DNA from: Nordella sp. HKS 07
GTDB lineage: Bacteria; Pseudomonadota; Alphaproteobacteria; Rhizobiales; Aestuariivirgaceae
Length of the DNA: 64,000 bases
Reading direction: 5' to 3'
NCBI RefSeq assembly: GCF_011046735.1
Contig: NZ_CP049258.1
Location: 1,940,001 to 2,004,000 of the forward strand
Part shown: one piece after another, positions 49,027 to 57,441 of the stretch
Layout: the number at the start of each line of letters is the position of its first letter
Numbering within the stretch: position 1 is the stretch's first letter
Translations under genes and position numbers: made by a program
Notes under the pieces: model-generated
What the model was told of the DNA's origin: nothing
The model's database searches: none
Seen by the model: only the letters and a program-made list of their open reading frames with translations

Positions 49027-50870
49027 CCAGGACGATCCCCCTCACGATGACCCAGGCGCTGGCGCGCTTCCTGACCCGCCAGATGACCATGGTCGATGGC
49101 CGCAAGGTGCCGCTCTTCGCCGGGGTCTGGGCCATTTTCGGCCATGGCAATGTCGCCGGCATGGGCGAGGCGCTTTATGGCGTGAGGGATACGCTTCCCA
49201 CCTATCGCGCCCATAATGAGCAGGCGATGGCGCATGCGGCCGTCGCCTATGCCAAGGCCACGCGCCGTCGGCGTATGATGGCCTGCACCACCTCGATCGG
49301 TCCCGGCGCCCTCAATATGGTGACCGCCGCTGCCGTCGCCCATGTCGACCGCTTGCCGGTCCTGTTCCTCCCCGGCGACATCTTTGCCAACCGCAAGCCC
49401 GATCCGGTGCTGCAGCAGATCGAGAATTTCGGTGACGGCACGGCGTCCGCCAATGACTGCTTCCGTCCCGTCTCGCGCTATTTCGACCGCATCGCCAGGC
49501 CGGAGCAGCTGATACCGGCACTGCACCGCGCCATGCAGGTGCTGACCGATCCGGCTGAATGCGGCCCCGTCACGCTGGCGCTGTGCCAGGACGTGCAGGC
49601 TGAAGCCTTCGACTATCCGGAGAGCTTCTTCGCCGAGACGGTGTGGTCGCCGCGCCGCATTCGACCGGATGAAAGCGAGCTAACGCGTGCGGTGAGCGCA
49701 CTGCGCGCCGCCAAGAAGCCGGTGATCATATCGGGCGGCGGCGTTCTCTATTCGGAAGCCTCCGCCGCGCTGGCGGGCTTCGCCGAGCGCCATGGCATTC
49801 CCGTCACCGAGACGCAGGCCGGCAAATCCTCGCTCCCCTTCCTGCATCCGCTCAATATGGGCGCCATCGGCGTCACCGGCACCTCGGCCTCCAACCGGCT
49901 GGCGGAGGAAGCCGATGTGATCCTGGCGGTCGGCACCAGGCTTCAGGATTTCACCACCGGCTCCTGGGCGCTGTTCAAGAATCCCGACAAGACGATCATC
50001 GGGCTCAACGCGCAAGGTTTCGACGCCGGCAAGCATCGCGCTTTGCCCCTGATCGCCGATGCGCGGGTGGGGATCGATGAGCTGTCCGCCAATCTCGGCA
50101 GCTACAAGGCGCCCGCCGCTTGGACGAAGGCGGCGCAGGACGGCTTCAAGGCCTGGATGAAGGAAGCGGATGCGGTGACCGCCGCCAGCAATGCGCTGCC
50201 CTCCGACGCGCAGGTGATCGGCGCGGTGCAGCGCGCTCTCGGCCGCGATATCTCGCTGCTGTGCGCCGCGGGCGGACTTCCCGGCGAATTGCACAAGCTC
50301 TGGCAGGCGAGCACGCCGTCTTCCTACCATCTCGAATACGGCTTCTCCTGCATGGGCTACGAAATCGCCGGCGGCCTCGGCATGAAGCTGGCGCAGCCCG
50401 AGCGCGAGGTCGTGGTGATGGTGGGCGACGGCTCCTATCTCATGCTCAATTCGGAAGTGGCGACCTCGGTGATGATGGGCGTCAAGCTCACCATCGTGCT
50501 GCTCGACAACCGGGGTTATGGCTGCATCACCAGGCTGCAGAAAGCGACGGGCGGCGCCCGCTTCAACAATCTGCTCGCCGACAGCGTGCATGAGACGCTG
50601 CCCGAGATCGATTTCGCCGCCCATGCGCGCAGCATGGGCGCTGACGCCCAGAAAGTGAGCTCGCTCGCCGATCTGGAAACGGCGCTGGCGGCGGCGAAGA
50701 CCAACAAGCGCACCACCGTCATCGTCATCGACACCGATCCGTGGATTTCCACCGAGGCCGGCGGCCATTGGTGGGATGTGGCGGTGCCGGAAGTCTCAAG
50801 CCGCAAGGAAGTCGACGCGGCGCGCAAGAAATACGAGACGGCGGTCAAGCAGCAGCGGGTGGGGGATTAG
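49023..50870 (+). CDS. iolD: 3D-(3,5/4)-trihydroxycyclohexane-1,2-dione hydrolase
   Basis: IolD is a thiamine-diphosphate enzyme that opens the ring in inositol catabolism. The 615-residue product has the three ThDP-fold domains: TMTQALARFLTRQMT and HNEQAMAHAAVAYAKA (Pyr domain), ISGGGVLYSEASAALAGFAE (middle) and the PP-domain motif VMVGDGSYLMLNSEVATS followed by DNRGYGCITRLQ. The ATG overlaps the iolC TGA. After it lies a REP-type repeat. Confidence 0.95.
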   Translation: MTRTIPLTMTQALARFLTRQMTMVDGRKVPLFAGVWAIFGHGNVAGMGEALYGVRDTLPTYRAHNEQAMAHAAVAYAKATRRRRMMACTTSIGPGALNMVTAAAVAHVDRLPVLFLPGDIFANRKPDPVLQQIENFGDGTASANDCFRPVSRYFDRIARPEQLIPALHRAMQVLTDPAECGPVTLALCQDVQAEAFDYPESFFAETVWSPRRIRPDESELTRAVSALRAAKKPVIISGGGVLYSEASAALAGFAERHGIPVTETQAGKSSLPFLHPLNMGAIGVTGTSASNRLAEEADVILAVGTRLQDFTTGSWALFKNPDKTIIGLNAQGFDAGKHRALPLIADARVGIDELSANLGSYKAPAAWTKAAQDGFKAWMKEADAVTAASNALPSDAQVIGAVQRALGRDISLLCAAGGLPGELHKLWQASTPSSYHLEYGFSCMGYEIAGGLGMKLAQPEREVVVMVGDGSYLMLNSEVATSVMMGVKLTIVLLDNRGYGCITRLQKATGGARFNNLLADSVHETLPEIDFAAHARSMGADAQKVSSLADLETALAAAKTNKRTTVIVIDTDPWISTEAGGHWWDVAVPEVSSRKEVDAARKKYETAVKQQRVGD

Positions 50871-50889
50871 GGAATTCGATTCTTCTCTT

Positions 50890-51025
50890 GCAACACCCTC
50901 ATGCTGAGGTGGCCGCGAAGCGGCCCTCGAAGCATCCCTCCGGACAAGGCGAGAGTGCTGCAACACACCCTTCGAGGCTCCCCCGGCTCAAGGCCGGGGC
51001 CGCACCTCAGGGTGAGGACGGACGG
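50890..51025. repeat. palindromic repeat family C, copy 2
   Basis: Same block order as at 27697-27822: ACACCCTCATGCTGAGGTGG, CCTCGAAGCATCCCTCCGG, CACCCTTCGAGGC and CACCTCAGGGTGAGG. It separates iolD and iolE within the iol operon and, unlike terminators, lacks a T-tract. Confidence 0.7.
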
Positions 51026-51066
51026 AGCAAGTAAATTGTTTGAGGTTTGAAGAGGAGACATCACAC

Positions 51067-51951
51067 ATGGCAATCCGCATCGGCGCCAATCCGATCGGCT
51101 GGTCGAATGACGACATGCAGGAGCTCGGCGGATGGATTCCGCTCGAGCAGTGCCTGAGCGAGGCGAAGGCCGCGGGTTTTGTCGGCATGGAGCTCGGCAA
51201 CAAATTCCCGCGCGAGGCGGCGAAGCTGCGTCCGATCCTGGAGAAATACGGCCATGCGCTGATCGGCGGCTGGCATTCGATCTTCCTGATCGAGCGCGAT
51301 GCCGAGACCGAATTCGCCGAGGCCGCGCATCACCGCAAGCTGTTGAAGGACATGGGCACAAATGTCTTCATCGTGGCGGAATGCACCCGCACCATCCATG
51401 GCGACAAGTCGAGGCCACTTTCGACACGACCGAAGATGACGGAAGCCGAGTGGAAGCGCTTCACCGAAAGGCTCACAAAGCTCGCCGAGCTCCTGCGCGC
51501 GGAAGGCTTCCAGCTCGTCTATCATCACCATATGGGCACGGTCGTGCAGACGCCGGAAGAGATCGACCGGCTGATGCAGGAGACGGGTGAAGCCGTTCAC
51601 CTCCTGCTCGACACCGGCCACGCCACCTGGGGCGGCGCCGATCCGGTCAAGCTGGCGCGAACCTACCGCAAACGCATCAGCCATATTCATTGCAAGGATG
51701 TGCGTCCGGCCGTGCGCAAGGAAGCCGAGCAGAAAGACTGGTCGTTCCTCGATGCGGTCATTGCCGGCGTCTATACGGTGCCGGGCGACGGCATGGTGGA
51801 TTATGTCTCGGTGTTCAAGGAACTGCCTGGATATTCCGGCTGGGTGGTGGTCGAGGCCGAGCAGGACCCGAAGAAGGCGGAGCCGGCGACATATGCCAGG
51901 CTCGGCCATGATAATCTGGTCCGGTTCCTGAAAGAAGGCGGGCTCACCTGA
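51067..51951 (+). CDS. iolE: myo-inosose-2 dehydratase
   Basis: IolE dehydrates 2-keto-myo-inositol to the trihydroxycyclohexanedione. The 294-residue TIM-barrel protein begins AIRIGANPIGWSNDDMQELGG, has a MELGNKFPRE strand, the metal-binding YHHHMGTVVQTPEEIDRLM and LLLDTGHATWGGADPV, and ends with VVVEAEQDPKKAEP. A GAGGAG ribosome-binding site lies 12 bases before the ATG. Its stop overlaps the iolB ATG (TGATG). Confidence 0.95.
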   Translation: MAIRIGANPIGWSNDDMQELGGWIPLEQCLSEAKAAGFVGMELGNKFPREAAKLRPILEKYGHALIGGWHSIFLIERDAETEFAEAAHHRKLLKDMGTNVFIVAECTRTIHGDKSRPLSTRPKMTEAEWKRFTERLTKLAELLRAEGFQLVYHHHMGTVVQTPEEIDRLMQETGEAVHLLLDTGHATWGGADPVKLARTYRKRISHIHCKDVRPAVRKEAEQKDWSFLDAVIAGVYTVPGDGMVDYVSVFKELPGYSGWVVVEAEQDPKKAEPATYARLGHDNLVRFLKEGGLT

Positions 51952-52745
51952 TGTCGAAACTGCTGCTGAAACACAAGAAGGGTGACGGACGCATCCTGCA
52001 TGTGACGCCGGAAAGCGCCGGCTGGACCTATGTCGGCTTCGATGTGTGGAAGCTCGGCAAGGGCCAGAGCGCGAAGGGTGACGACAAAAGCCGCGAGACG
52101 TGCCTGGTCTTCATTTCCGGCAAGGGACGCGTCACGGTCGATGGCAAGGAGCTGGGGCTTCTTGGTGAACGTATGTCGCCTTTCGACGGCAAGCCTTGGT
52201 CGGTCTATGTGCCGGCGGGGGCGGCCTGGAGCGTCACCGCCGAGACGCCGCTCGAGCTCGGCGTCTGCACCGCACCCGGCACCGGCAAATTGCCGCTGCG
52301 CGTCATCTCCCCCGACCGCCTCGGCCAGGAGACGCGCGGCAAGGGCACCAATACGCGCTATGTCACCAATATCCTGCCCGAGACCGAGCCGGCGGAAAGC
52401 CTACTCGTCGTGGAAGTCATCACGCCGGGCGGCCACACCTCGTCCTATCCGCCGCATAAGCACGACCAGGACGACCTGCCGCGTGAATCCCTCCTCGAGG
52501 AAACCTATTATCACCGCTTCAACCCGCCCCAGGGTTTCGGTTTCCAGCGCGTCTATACCGATGACCGCTCGCTCGACGAGGCGATGGCGGTCGAGGACGG
52601 CGATGTGACGCTGGTGCCCAAGGGCTATCACCCTTGCGCCGCCACGCATGGCTACGATCTTTATTACCTCAATGTGATGGCGGGGCCGAAGCGCACCTGG
52701 AAATTCCACAATGCGAAGGAGCATGAATGGCTCATCGCCAAATGA
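51951..52745 (+). CDS. iolB: 5-deoxy-glucuronate isomerase
   Basis: IolB converts 5-deoxy-glucuronate to 2-deoxy-5-keto-gluconate, feeding IolC. The 264-residue cupin-type protein contains the metal-site segment GGHTSSYPPHKHDQDD followed by LEETYYHRFNPPQGFGFQRVY and the C-terminal VPKGYHPCAATHGYDLYYLNVMAGP in parts. It ends by overlapping 14 bases with the convergent HAD gene, so the two transcripts share sequence at their 3' ends and no terminator separates them. Confidence 0.94.
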   Translation: MSKLLLKHKKGDGRILHVTPESAGWTYVGFDVWKLGKGQSAKGDDKSRETCLVFISGKGRVTVDGKELGLLGERMSPFDGKPWSVYVPAGAAWSVTAETPLELGVCTAPGTGKLPLRVISPDRLGQETRGKGTNTRYVTNILPETEPAESLLVVEVITPGGHTSSYPPHKHDQDDLPRESLLEETYYHRFNPPQGFGFQRVYTDDRSLDEAMAVEDGDVTLVPKGYHPCAATHGYDLYYLNVMAGPKRTWKFHNAKEHEWLIAK

Positions 52746-53505
52746 AGCGCTCCATCAGATAATCGGGCGCCGGCTCGAATTCGCTGAGCCCCTCCGAAAC
52801 GCCGGTCTTGATCAGCAGTGTCGCAAGTCCGGCGCCGCGACCGCCGGCGACATCATGCTCGGCGCTGTCGCCGATGCACAGCACGCGCTTCGGATGTGCG
52901 ATCACCTTGAGCGCATGATCATAGATGTCGCGATAGGGCTTGCCGATCCACCGCACCGAACCGCCCTGCGCTTCGTAAAGGGCAGCGATGGCGCCGGGAG
53001 CGGGATAAAGGCCTGACGAGGTGATCATCCACCGATCGGGATTGCAGCAGATGGCGGGCTGGGTGAGGCCCTTGAGCAGTCGCTCATAGTCTTCGAGCGA
53101 GGTCCGGGGCGCATCCGATCCGAGAATCAGAAGTACTTCGGCATCTTGCGGCCGGGCGACGAGATCGAAATGATCGAAGCCATAATCGTCGCCTTCCTTG
53201 CCGATGATAAAGGCGCGTTTCGCCGGCGAGGACGCCAGCAGCTGATAGGCGACCTCTCCGGAGCTCACCGCGTCGACGAAATAGTCGCGCGGTATGCCGA
53301 TCCCCGTGAGGCGCGTGACATTTGCGGCCGCGCGCTTGCCGGAATTGGTCATCACCGCGACCGGAATGCCGAGCCGATGCAATTCGGCCAGCACCTCGAG
53401 GCTGCCGGGATAAAGTTTCGATCCGTCATGCAGCACGCCGAACTGGTCGATCAGCATGCCGTCATACTGGCCGGCGATTTCGCCGACGCCTTCAATAGGG
53501 ATCAT
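52732..53505 (-). CDS. class IIA HAD phosphatase (TIGR01459-like)
   Basis: A 257-residue HAD hydrolase with motif I LIDQFGVLHDG, in which the usual DxDGVL is altered to DQFGVL, then MTNSGKR (motif II), GKPYRDIYDHAL (motif III) and CIGDSAEHDVAGGRGAGL (motif IV). The capped IIA arrangement and the Gln-Phe variant match the alphaproteobacterial TIGR01459 group found near sugar-alcohol genes. The ATG at 53505 overlaps the preceding kinase by 14 bases. It is the last gene of the - strand polyol operon. It may remove phosphate from a dead-end sugar phosphate; the substrate is unknown. Confidence 0.82.
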   Translation of the reverse strand: MIPIEGVGEIAGQYDGMLIDQFGVLHDGSKLYPGSLEVLAELHRLGIPVAVMTNSGKRAAANVTRLTGIGIPRDYFVDAVSSGEVAYQLLASSPAKRAFIIGKEGDDYGFDHFDLVARPQDAEVLLILGSDAPRTSLEDYERLLKGLTQPAICCNPDRWMITSSGLYPAPGAIAALYEAQGGSVRWIGKPYRDIYDHALKVIAHPKRVLCIGDSAEHDVAGGRGAGLATLLIKTGVSEGLSEFEPAPDYLMERFIWR

Positions 53506-54772
53506 GACCCATCCCCCGCCAGGCGAGACGCGCGGCGCCGACCGCCGCATGTTCGCTGCGCGGCGTTTCATTGGCGACCCCGAGCAGTCTTTCGCGGATG
53601 CGCGTCCAGCCTTCATTGGCGGCGCCGCCACCAACTGTGCGCAGGGATTTGAGCGGCGTGGCGCCGAGCTCGGCGAGGCGGCGATAGGCCAGCGCCTCGA
53701 CGCCCGCTATGCCCTCGAGCAGTCCCTGAAAAAACAGCCGCTCATCATCGGGCTTTGGTGTCACACGCGACTCCATATTCGGATCATTGATCGGGAAACG
53801 CTCGCCGGGCTTCGGCAGCGGGTAGTAATCGAGGCCGGTCGGTTGATCGGGATCGATCAGGGGCGTCAGGCGCACGATGTCCGTGCGGCTCACATAGGCA
53901 TTGAGCGCAGCGCCCCCGGTATTGGAAGCGCCGCCCGCCAGCCATTGATCGCCGATGCGGTGGCTGTAGATGCCGTAATCCGGCGCGAAGACCGGCCGGT
54001 CGGAGAGCAGCTTGAGAGTCAAGGTCGTGCCGAGCGAGGTTACGCCGTCGCCGGGCTCAGAGGCGCCGCTCGCCAGAAGGGCGGCGCAGCCGTCGGTCGT
54101 GCCTGCAACGATCGCGACATTGCGCGGCAGACTGTAGCGATCGGCGATGGCGGGACGGATCTTGGCCGTGCGCTCACCCGCCGCCACCACTTGCGGCAGG
54201 AGCTCCATGGCGAGACCCGTCTCGACGATCCAGCCGGGCCAGCGCCGCGCGACCGGATCATAGCCGGTCTTCAGCGCGTTGTTTTCATCGCTCACATCGA
54301 AGCGGCCCGAGAAGCGTCCGCTAAGCCAGTCGGCCTGATGCAGAATGCGGACGGGCTTGATCGTCGCCTGCATTTCAAGTGCCCGCGCCAGTGGCGAAGA
54401 GCCGCCGCGCGCCGCCGTCTCCTGCGGCGCCACTTTCATGACCGGATCGAGATATTTCTGAGCGGCCACGTCATTATACATCGAGGCGAGGCCGGCCGGC
54501 GTGCCTTCGATGTCGGTCGGCACGATCGTGCCCGAGGTGCCGTCGATCGCCAGCGCCAGAACCTGGTGCGCCTTGAATTCTGATCTGAGCGCGAGCAACA
54601 CTTCGTCCAGCGCCGCCGCCCAGACATGCGGATCCTGCCACAGGCGGCCGAAGCTCTGCAGCGGCAGGACCATCGCGGTCTCCCGCATCGCCAGGATGTC
54701 GCCGCCGCGCCCGAGCAGGACGGCGCGCAGGCCCGAAGTGCCGATATCTATGCCGAGGGCTGCTTCGCTCAT
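53492..54772 (-). CDS. FGGY-family carbohydrate kinase (second of two)
   Basis: A 426-residue sugar or polyol kinase. The N-terminal ATPase motif is LGIDIGTSGLRAVLLG, the phosphate-loop region AIDGTSGTIV, the ADP-binding segment GTTDGCAALL followed by VTSLGTTLTLK, and the C-terminal TVGGGAANEGW. It is shorter than typical glycerol or xylulose kinases (about 500) and more like D-ribulokinase-type members. It starts on the stop of the SorC regulator (TGATG). The substrate probably belongs to the same polyol pathway as the kinase at 59859. Confidence 0.82.
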   Translation of the reverse strand: MSEAALGIDIGTSGLRAVLLGRGGDILAMRETAMVLPLQSFGRLWQDPHVWAAALDEVLLALRSEFKAHQVLALAIDGTSGTIVPTDIEGTPAGLASMYNDVAAQKYLDPVMKVAPQETAARGGSSPLARALEMQATIKPVRILHQADWLSGRFSGRFDVSDENNALKTGYDPVARRWPGWIVETGLAMELLPQVVAAGERTAKIRPAIADRYSLPRNVAIVAGTTDGCAALLASGASEPGDGVTSLGTTLTLKLLSDRPVFAPDYGIYSHRIGDQWLAGGASNTGGAALNAYVSRTDIVRLTPLIDPDQPTGLDYYPLPKPGERFPINDPNMESRVTPKPDDERLFFQGLLEGIAGVEALAYRRLAELGATPLKSLRTVGGGAANEGWTRIRERLLGVANETPRSEHAAVGAARLAWRGMGHDPY

Positions 54773-55749
54773 CACATCACCCGATCAGCCGTTGCCAGAA
54801 TTCCGGATGCCGTCGCCTCGTCGGTGATCAATATGTCGACCATGCCACCTTCGAGCGCGCCATGCAGGACATCGACCTTATCGGCGCCGCCTGACGCCAC
54901 GATGACGCAGGGCACCGCTTTGAGATCGAGCGGCGACAGGCCGACGGCCCGCTTGTTCAAGGGATGATCGACGAGCCGGCCGTGAATATCGAGCCAATGG
55001 GCGCAGAGATCGCCCACGGCACCCGCCTCCTTCAGCGACCCGGCATCGGCGGCGCTGATCAGGTCGACCTGGTTGATGGTGCTGTCGGCAGCGAGCCCGC
55101 CCGCCGAGACGAGCACCAGATCGACCTTGCGCAGGCGGTCGAACACGTCCCTGAGCATCGGCTGCTGGGCGAGGAGATCGCGCGTCGCTTCCGTATCGGC
55201 GAGCGCGGGTGCCGCGATGTAATAGCATTGCGCGTCGATCAGATCGGCGAGATGCGAGGCCGTCTCATGCGGGTTGACGGCGGCGCCGCGGGTAAGGCCG
55301 CCCATCAGCGAGACGACCGAGACGCGGCGCAAGGGCCGGCGCGGCACCGAGCGCAGGCTGAGCCTGAGGGTGCGGCCCCAGCCGACGCCGACCGACATGC
55401 CGTCTTTCAGGCGCTCGGCAAGGGCGCTGCCGGCGGCGGCGCCGATGACATGGCGCACCAGCGCCGGATCGGGCGGGGTCGGCACGATGATCGCCTGGTC
55501 GAGGCCGAAACGCTCGGTCAGCCTGTTCTCGAGCGCGACGCAGTCGGCGAGGCGGCCGGTGATGCGGATCTGCACCATTCCCTGCTCGCGCGCCTGGGCG
55601 AGCAGCCGGTTGACGCGGATGCGGTTGATGCCGAGCTTCTTGCCGATCTGCGCCTGGGTGAGGCCGGCGACGAAATAGAGCCATGCGGCGCGCGTCGCGA
55701 GCTGCTCGTCGCGGTCGACCGGCAATACCAGCAGGGACTCGTCGTTCAT
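54772..55749 (-). CDS. SorC/DeoR-type sugar-binding transcriptional regulator
   Basis: A 325-residue regulator. The N-terminal helix-turn-helix is LTQAQIGKKLGINRIRVNRLL (in two parts: LTQAQIGKKLG and INRIRVNRLL), and the C-terminal SorC sugar-phosphate-sensing domain includes VGWGRTLRLSLRSV, VVSLMGGLTRGAAVNPHE and IVASGGADKVDVLHGAL. Such proteins respond to a phosphorylated intermediate of the pathway they control. It is embedded inside the operon, overlapping rpiB by four bases, and probably regulates it. Confidence 0.87.
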   Translation of the reverse strand: MNDESLLVLPVDRDEQLATRAAWLYFVAGLTQAQIGKKLGINRIRVNRLLAQAREQGMVQIRITGRLADCVALENRLTERFGLDQAIIVPTPPDPALVRHVIGAAAGSALAERLKDGMSVGVGWGRTLRLSLRSVPRRPLRRVSVVSLMGGLTRGAAVNPHETASHLADLIDAQCYYIAAPALADTEATRDLLAQQPMLRDVFDRLRKVDLVLVSAGGLAADSTINQVDLISAADAGSLKEAGAVGDLCAHWLDIHGRLVDHPLNKRAVGLSPLDLKAVPCVIVASGGADKVDVLHGALEGGMVDILITDEATASGILATADRVM

Positions 55750-56216
55750 TTGACCGCTTTGCGGTACTTCTCGTCGATGGCATCCATCTTGGCGACCTTC
55801 GGTCCCGAGCGGCCGCCCTGGAATTCCGCATTGAGCCAGATATCGGTGAGCATCTTGGCGACCGCCGGCCCGACAATAAGCTGGCCGAAGGTGATGATCT
55901 GCGCGTTGTTGGACGCCATGGCGCGTTCCGCCGTATAGGGGTCCATCACCGGCACGGCGCGCACGCCAGGCACCTTGTTGGCGGTGATCGCCATGCCGGC
56001 CCCCGTCCCGCAGACCAGGATGCCGCGCGGATAGTCGCCGCGCCCGACGGCTTCCGCCACCTTGACGCCGATATCGGGATAGTCGACCGGATTACTGTCG
56101 ACGACACCCATATCCTCCACCTCATAGCCTTTGGCCTTGAGATGCTCGACCAGCGTGTTCTTGAGGTCGAGGCCCAGATGATCGGCGCCGATCGCAATGG
56201 ATTTCTTCTCAGTCAT
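55746..56216 (-). CDS. RpiB/LacAB-family sugar-phosphate isomerase
   Basis: A 156-residue isomerase with the family motifs SIAIGADHLGLDLKNTL, VDYPDIGVKVAEAV and the active-site GILVCGTGAGMAITANKVPGVRA (in parts), including the catalytic Cys in VCGTGAG. RpiB members isomerise ribose-5-phosphate, and relatives in tetritol pathways act on tetrulose/erythrose-4-phosphates. Context with two kinases and two polyol-phosphate dehydrogenases favours a pathway-specific role over the general pentose-phosphate one. Confidence 0.88.
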   Translation of the reverse strand: MTEKKSIAIGADHLGLDLKNTLVEHLKAKGYEVEDMGVVDSNPVDYPDIGVKVAEAVGRGDYPRGILVCGTGAGMAITANKVPGVRAVPVMDPYTAERAMASNNAQIITFGQLIVGPAVAKMLTDIWLNAEFQGGRSGPKVAKMDAIDEKYRKAVK

Positions 56217-56234
56217 GGCACACTCCGTAACCAG

Positions 56235-57293
56235 TCACGCGTAACGATGCAACTTGCTCCACGGCATTGCGAGCTTGTCGTTGGCGGTGAGCGCCTGGAG
56301 CAAAGCGGCCGTCACCGGCAATTGCGCGGCATCGAGCCTGCCCGCGGCCATCAGTTCCTTGAGCGTCGAAGCCAAGGCGATGCCGAGCTCGGCGCCCTCG
56401 ATCGTATCATCTTTCATCGGCCCGGCCTTGACCTCCGCGTAAGAGAGACCGAGGCCCAATTGCCGGCCGAGCCTGGAATTGCGGCCGGCTTGGCACGTCA
56501 CATAGAGGTCGCCGGCGCCGGGCATGCCCCAGACGCTTTTCTCGCTCCCGCCCATGAATCGCGCCAGCACCATCATTTCGGCGATCGCCTGGTCGAAGAT
56601 CACGGACGCCGCGTTGAAATTGAAAGCGCCGTTTTCGACGGGCGGCATCTTCTCATGCTGGCCGGCCGCCCAGCCGACCGAGATGGCGAAGAAATTCTTG
56701 AAGGCGGCGCAGAGCTCGACGCCGGCCAGGTCGTCGGAGACGCGCGGGTGATAATAGTCGGTCTCGAGCCAGCCGCAGAGTTTGGCGGCAAGGCCGGCGG
56801 TCCGCGAGGTGAAAACGACGCCGGTCTGCCGGCGCACCGCGAGCTCGCCCGCGATGCAGGGCCCGCCGACCGCGGCGAGATCGAGCACCATGCCGGTGCG
56901 CCGCTGCACTTCCGCCTGGACAAAATCGGGCAATGTCAGGATGGTGCCGTCTTTCGGCATCAGTCCCTTGGTGATCATCATCACCCGCACCGGCTTCTTC
57001 AGCGTCTCGCACAGGCGCTCGATGGCCCAGCCGACGCCGGCCGAGCTGACGCCGAGGATCACGAGATCGGTGTCGCCGCCGAACGCCTCGCCGAAGTCGC
57101 CATGCGCGAAGGCTTTGACTCCGTCCGGCAATTTCACATTGAGTCGCGGATGCCGGCCGGTCCTGGCGACGCTGTCGATGATCGCCTGGTCGAGATGCGT
57201 GCCGACGAGCCTGACTTCATGACCTCTGTCGCGGGCGGGGAGGACCATCGCCGATCCCATGACGCCGGCGCCGAGAATGGTGATGACCGCCAT
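56235..57293 (-). CDS. GpsA-like glycerol-3-phosphate/polyol-phosphate dehydrogenase
   Basis: A 352-residue NAD(P)-dependent dehydrogenase of the GpsA fold. The Rossmann motif is ITILGAGVMGSAM; VGGPCIAGELAV and the catalytic lysine region ELCAAFKNFFAISVGWAAG match, and GMPGAGDLYVTC is the usual GpsA substrate-site segment. It is probably a paralogue specialised for the operon, because core gpsA usually sits near other housekeeping genes; the true substrate is inferred to be a polyol phosphate. Confidence 0.8.
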   Translation of the reverse strand: MAVITILGAGVMGSAMVLPARDRGHEVRLVGTHLDQAIIDSVARTGRHPRLNVKLPDGVKAFAHGDFGEAFGGDTDLVILGVSSAGVGWAIERLCETLKKPVRVMMITKGLMPKDGTILTLPDFVQAEVQRRTGMVLDLAAVGGPCIAGELAVRRQTGVVFTSRTAGLAAKLCGWLETDYYHPRVSDDLAGVELCAAFKNFFAISVGWAAGQHEKMPPVENGAFNFNAASVIFDQAIAEMMVLARFMGGSEKSVWGMPGAGDLYVTCQAGRNSRLGRQLGLGLSYAEVKAGPMKDDTIEGAELGIALASTLKELMAAGRLDAAQLPVTAALLQALTANDKLAMPWSKLHRYA

Positions 57294-57303
57294 TTTCTAC
57301 ACC

Positions 57304-57404
57304 GTCATCCCGGCGCAAGCCGGGATCCATTCAATAAGCGCGACCTGGGAAACGCTGCCCGCGTGGAAAGAATTTAATGGATCCCGGCTTGCGCCGGGAT
57401 GACG
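57304..57404. repeat. inverted REP pair between ATPase and GpsA-like genes
   Basis: GTCATCCCGGCGCAAGCCGG (57304-57329) and CCCGGCTTGCGCCGGGATGA (57378-57404) face each other across a 48-base spacer. It lies within the polyol operon and may influence stability of the downstream mRNA. Confidence 0.75.
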
Positions 57405-57441
57405 ATAAGTGGATGAGCTCAACACTCTCATCTGAAACTCC

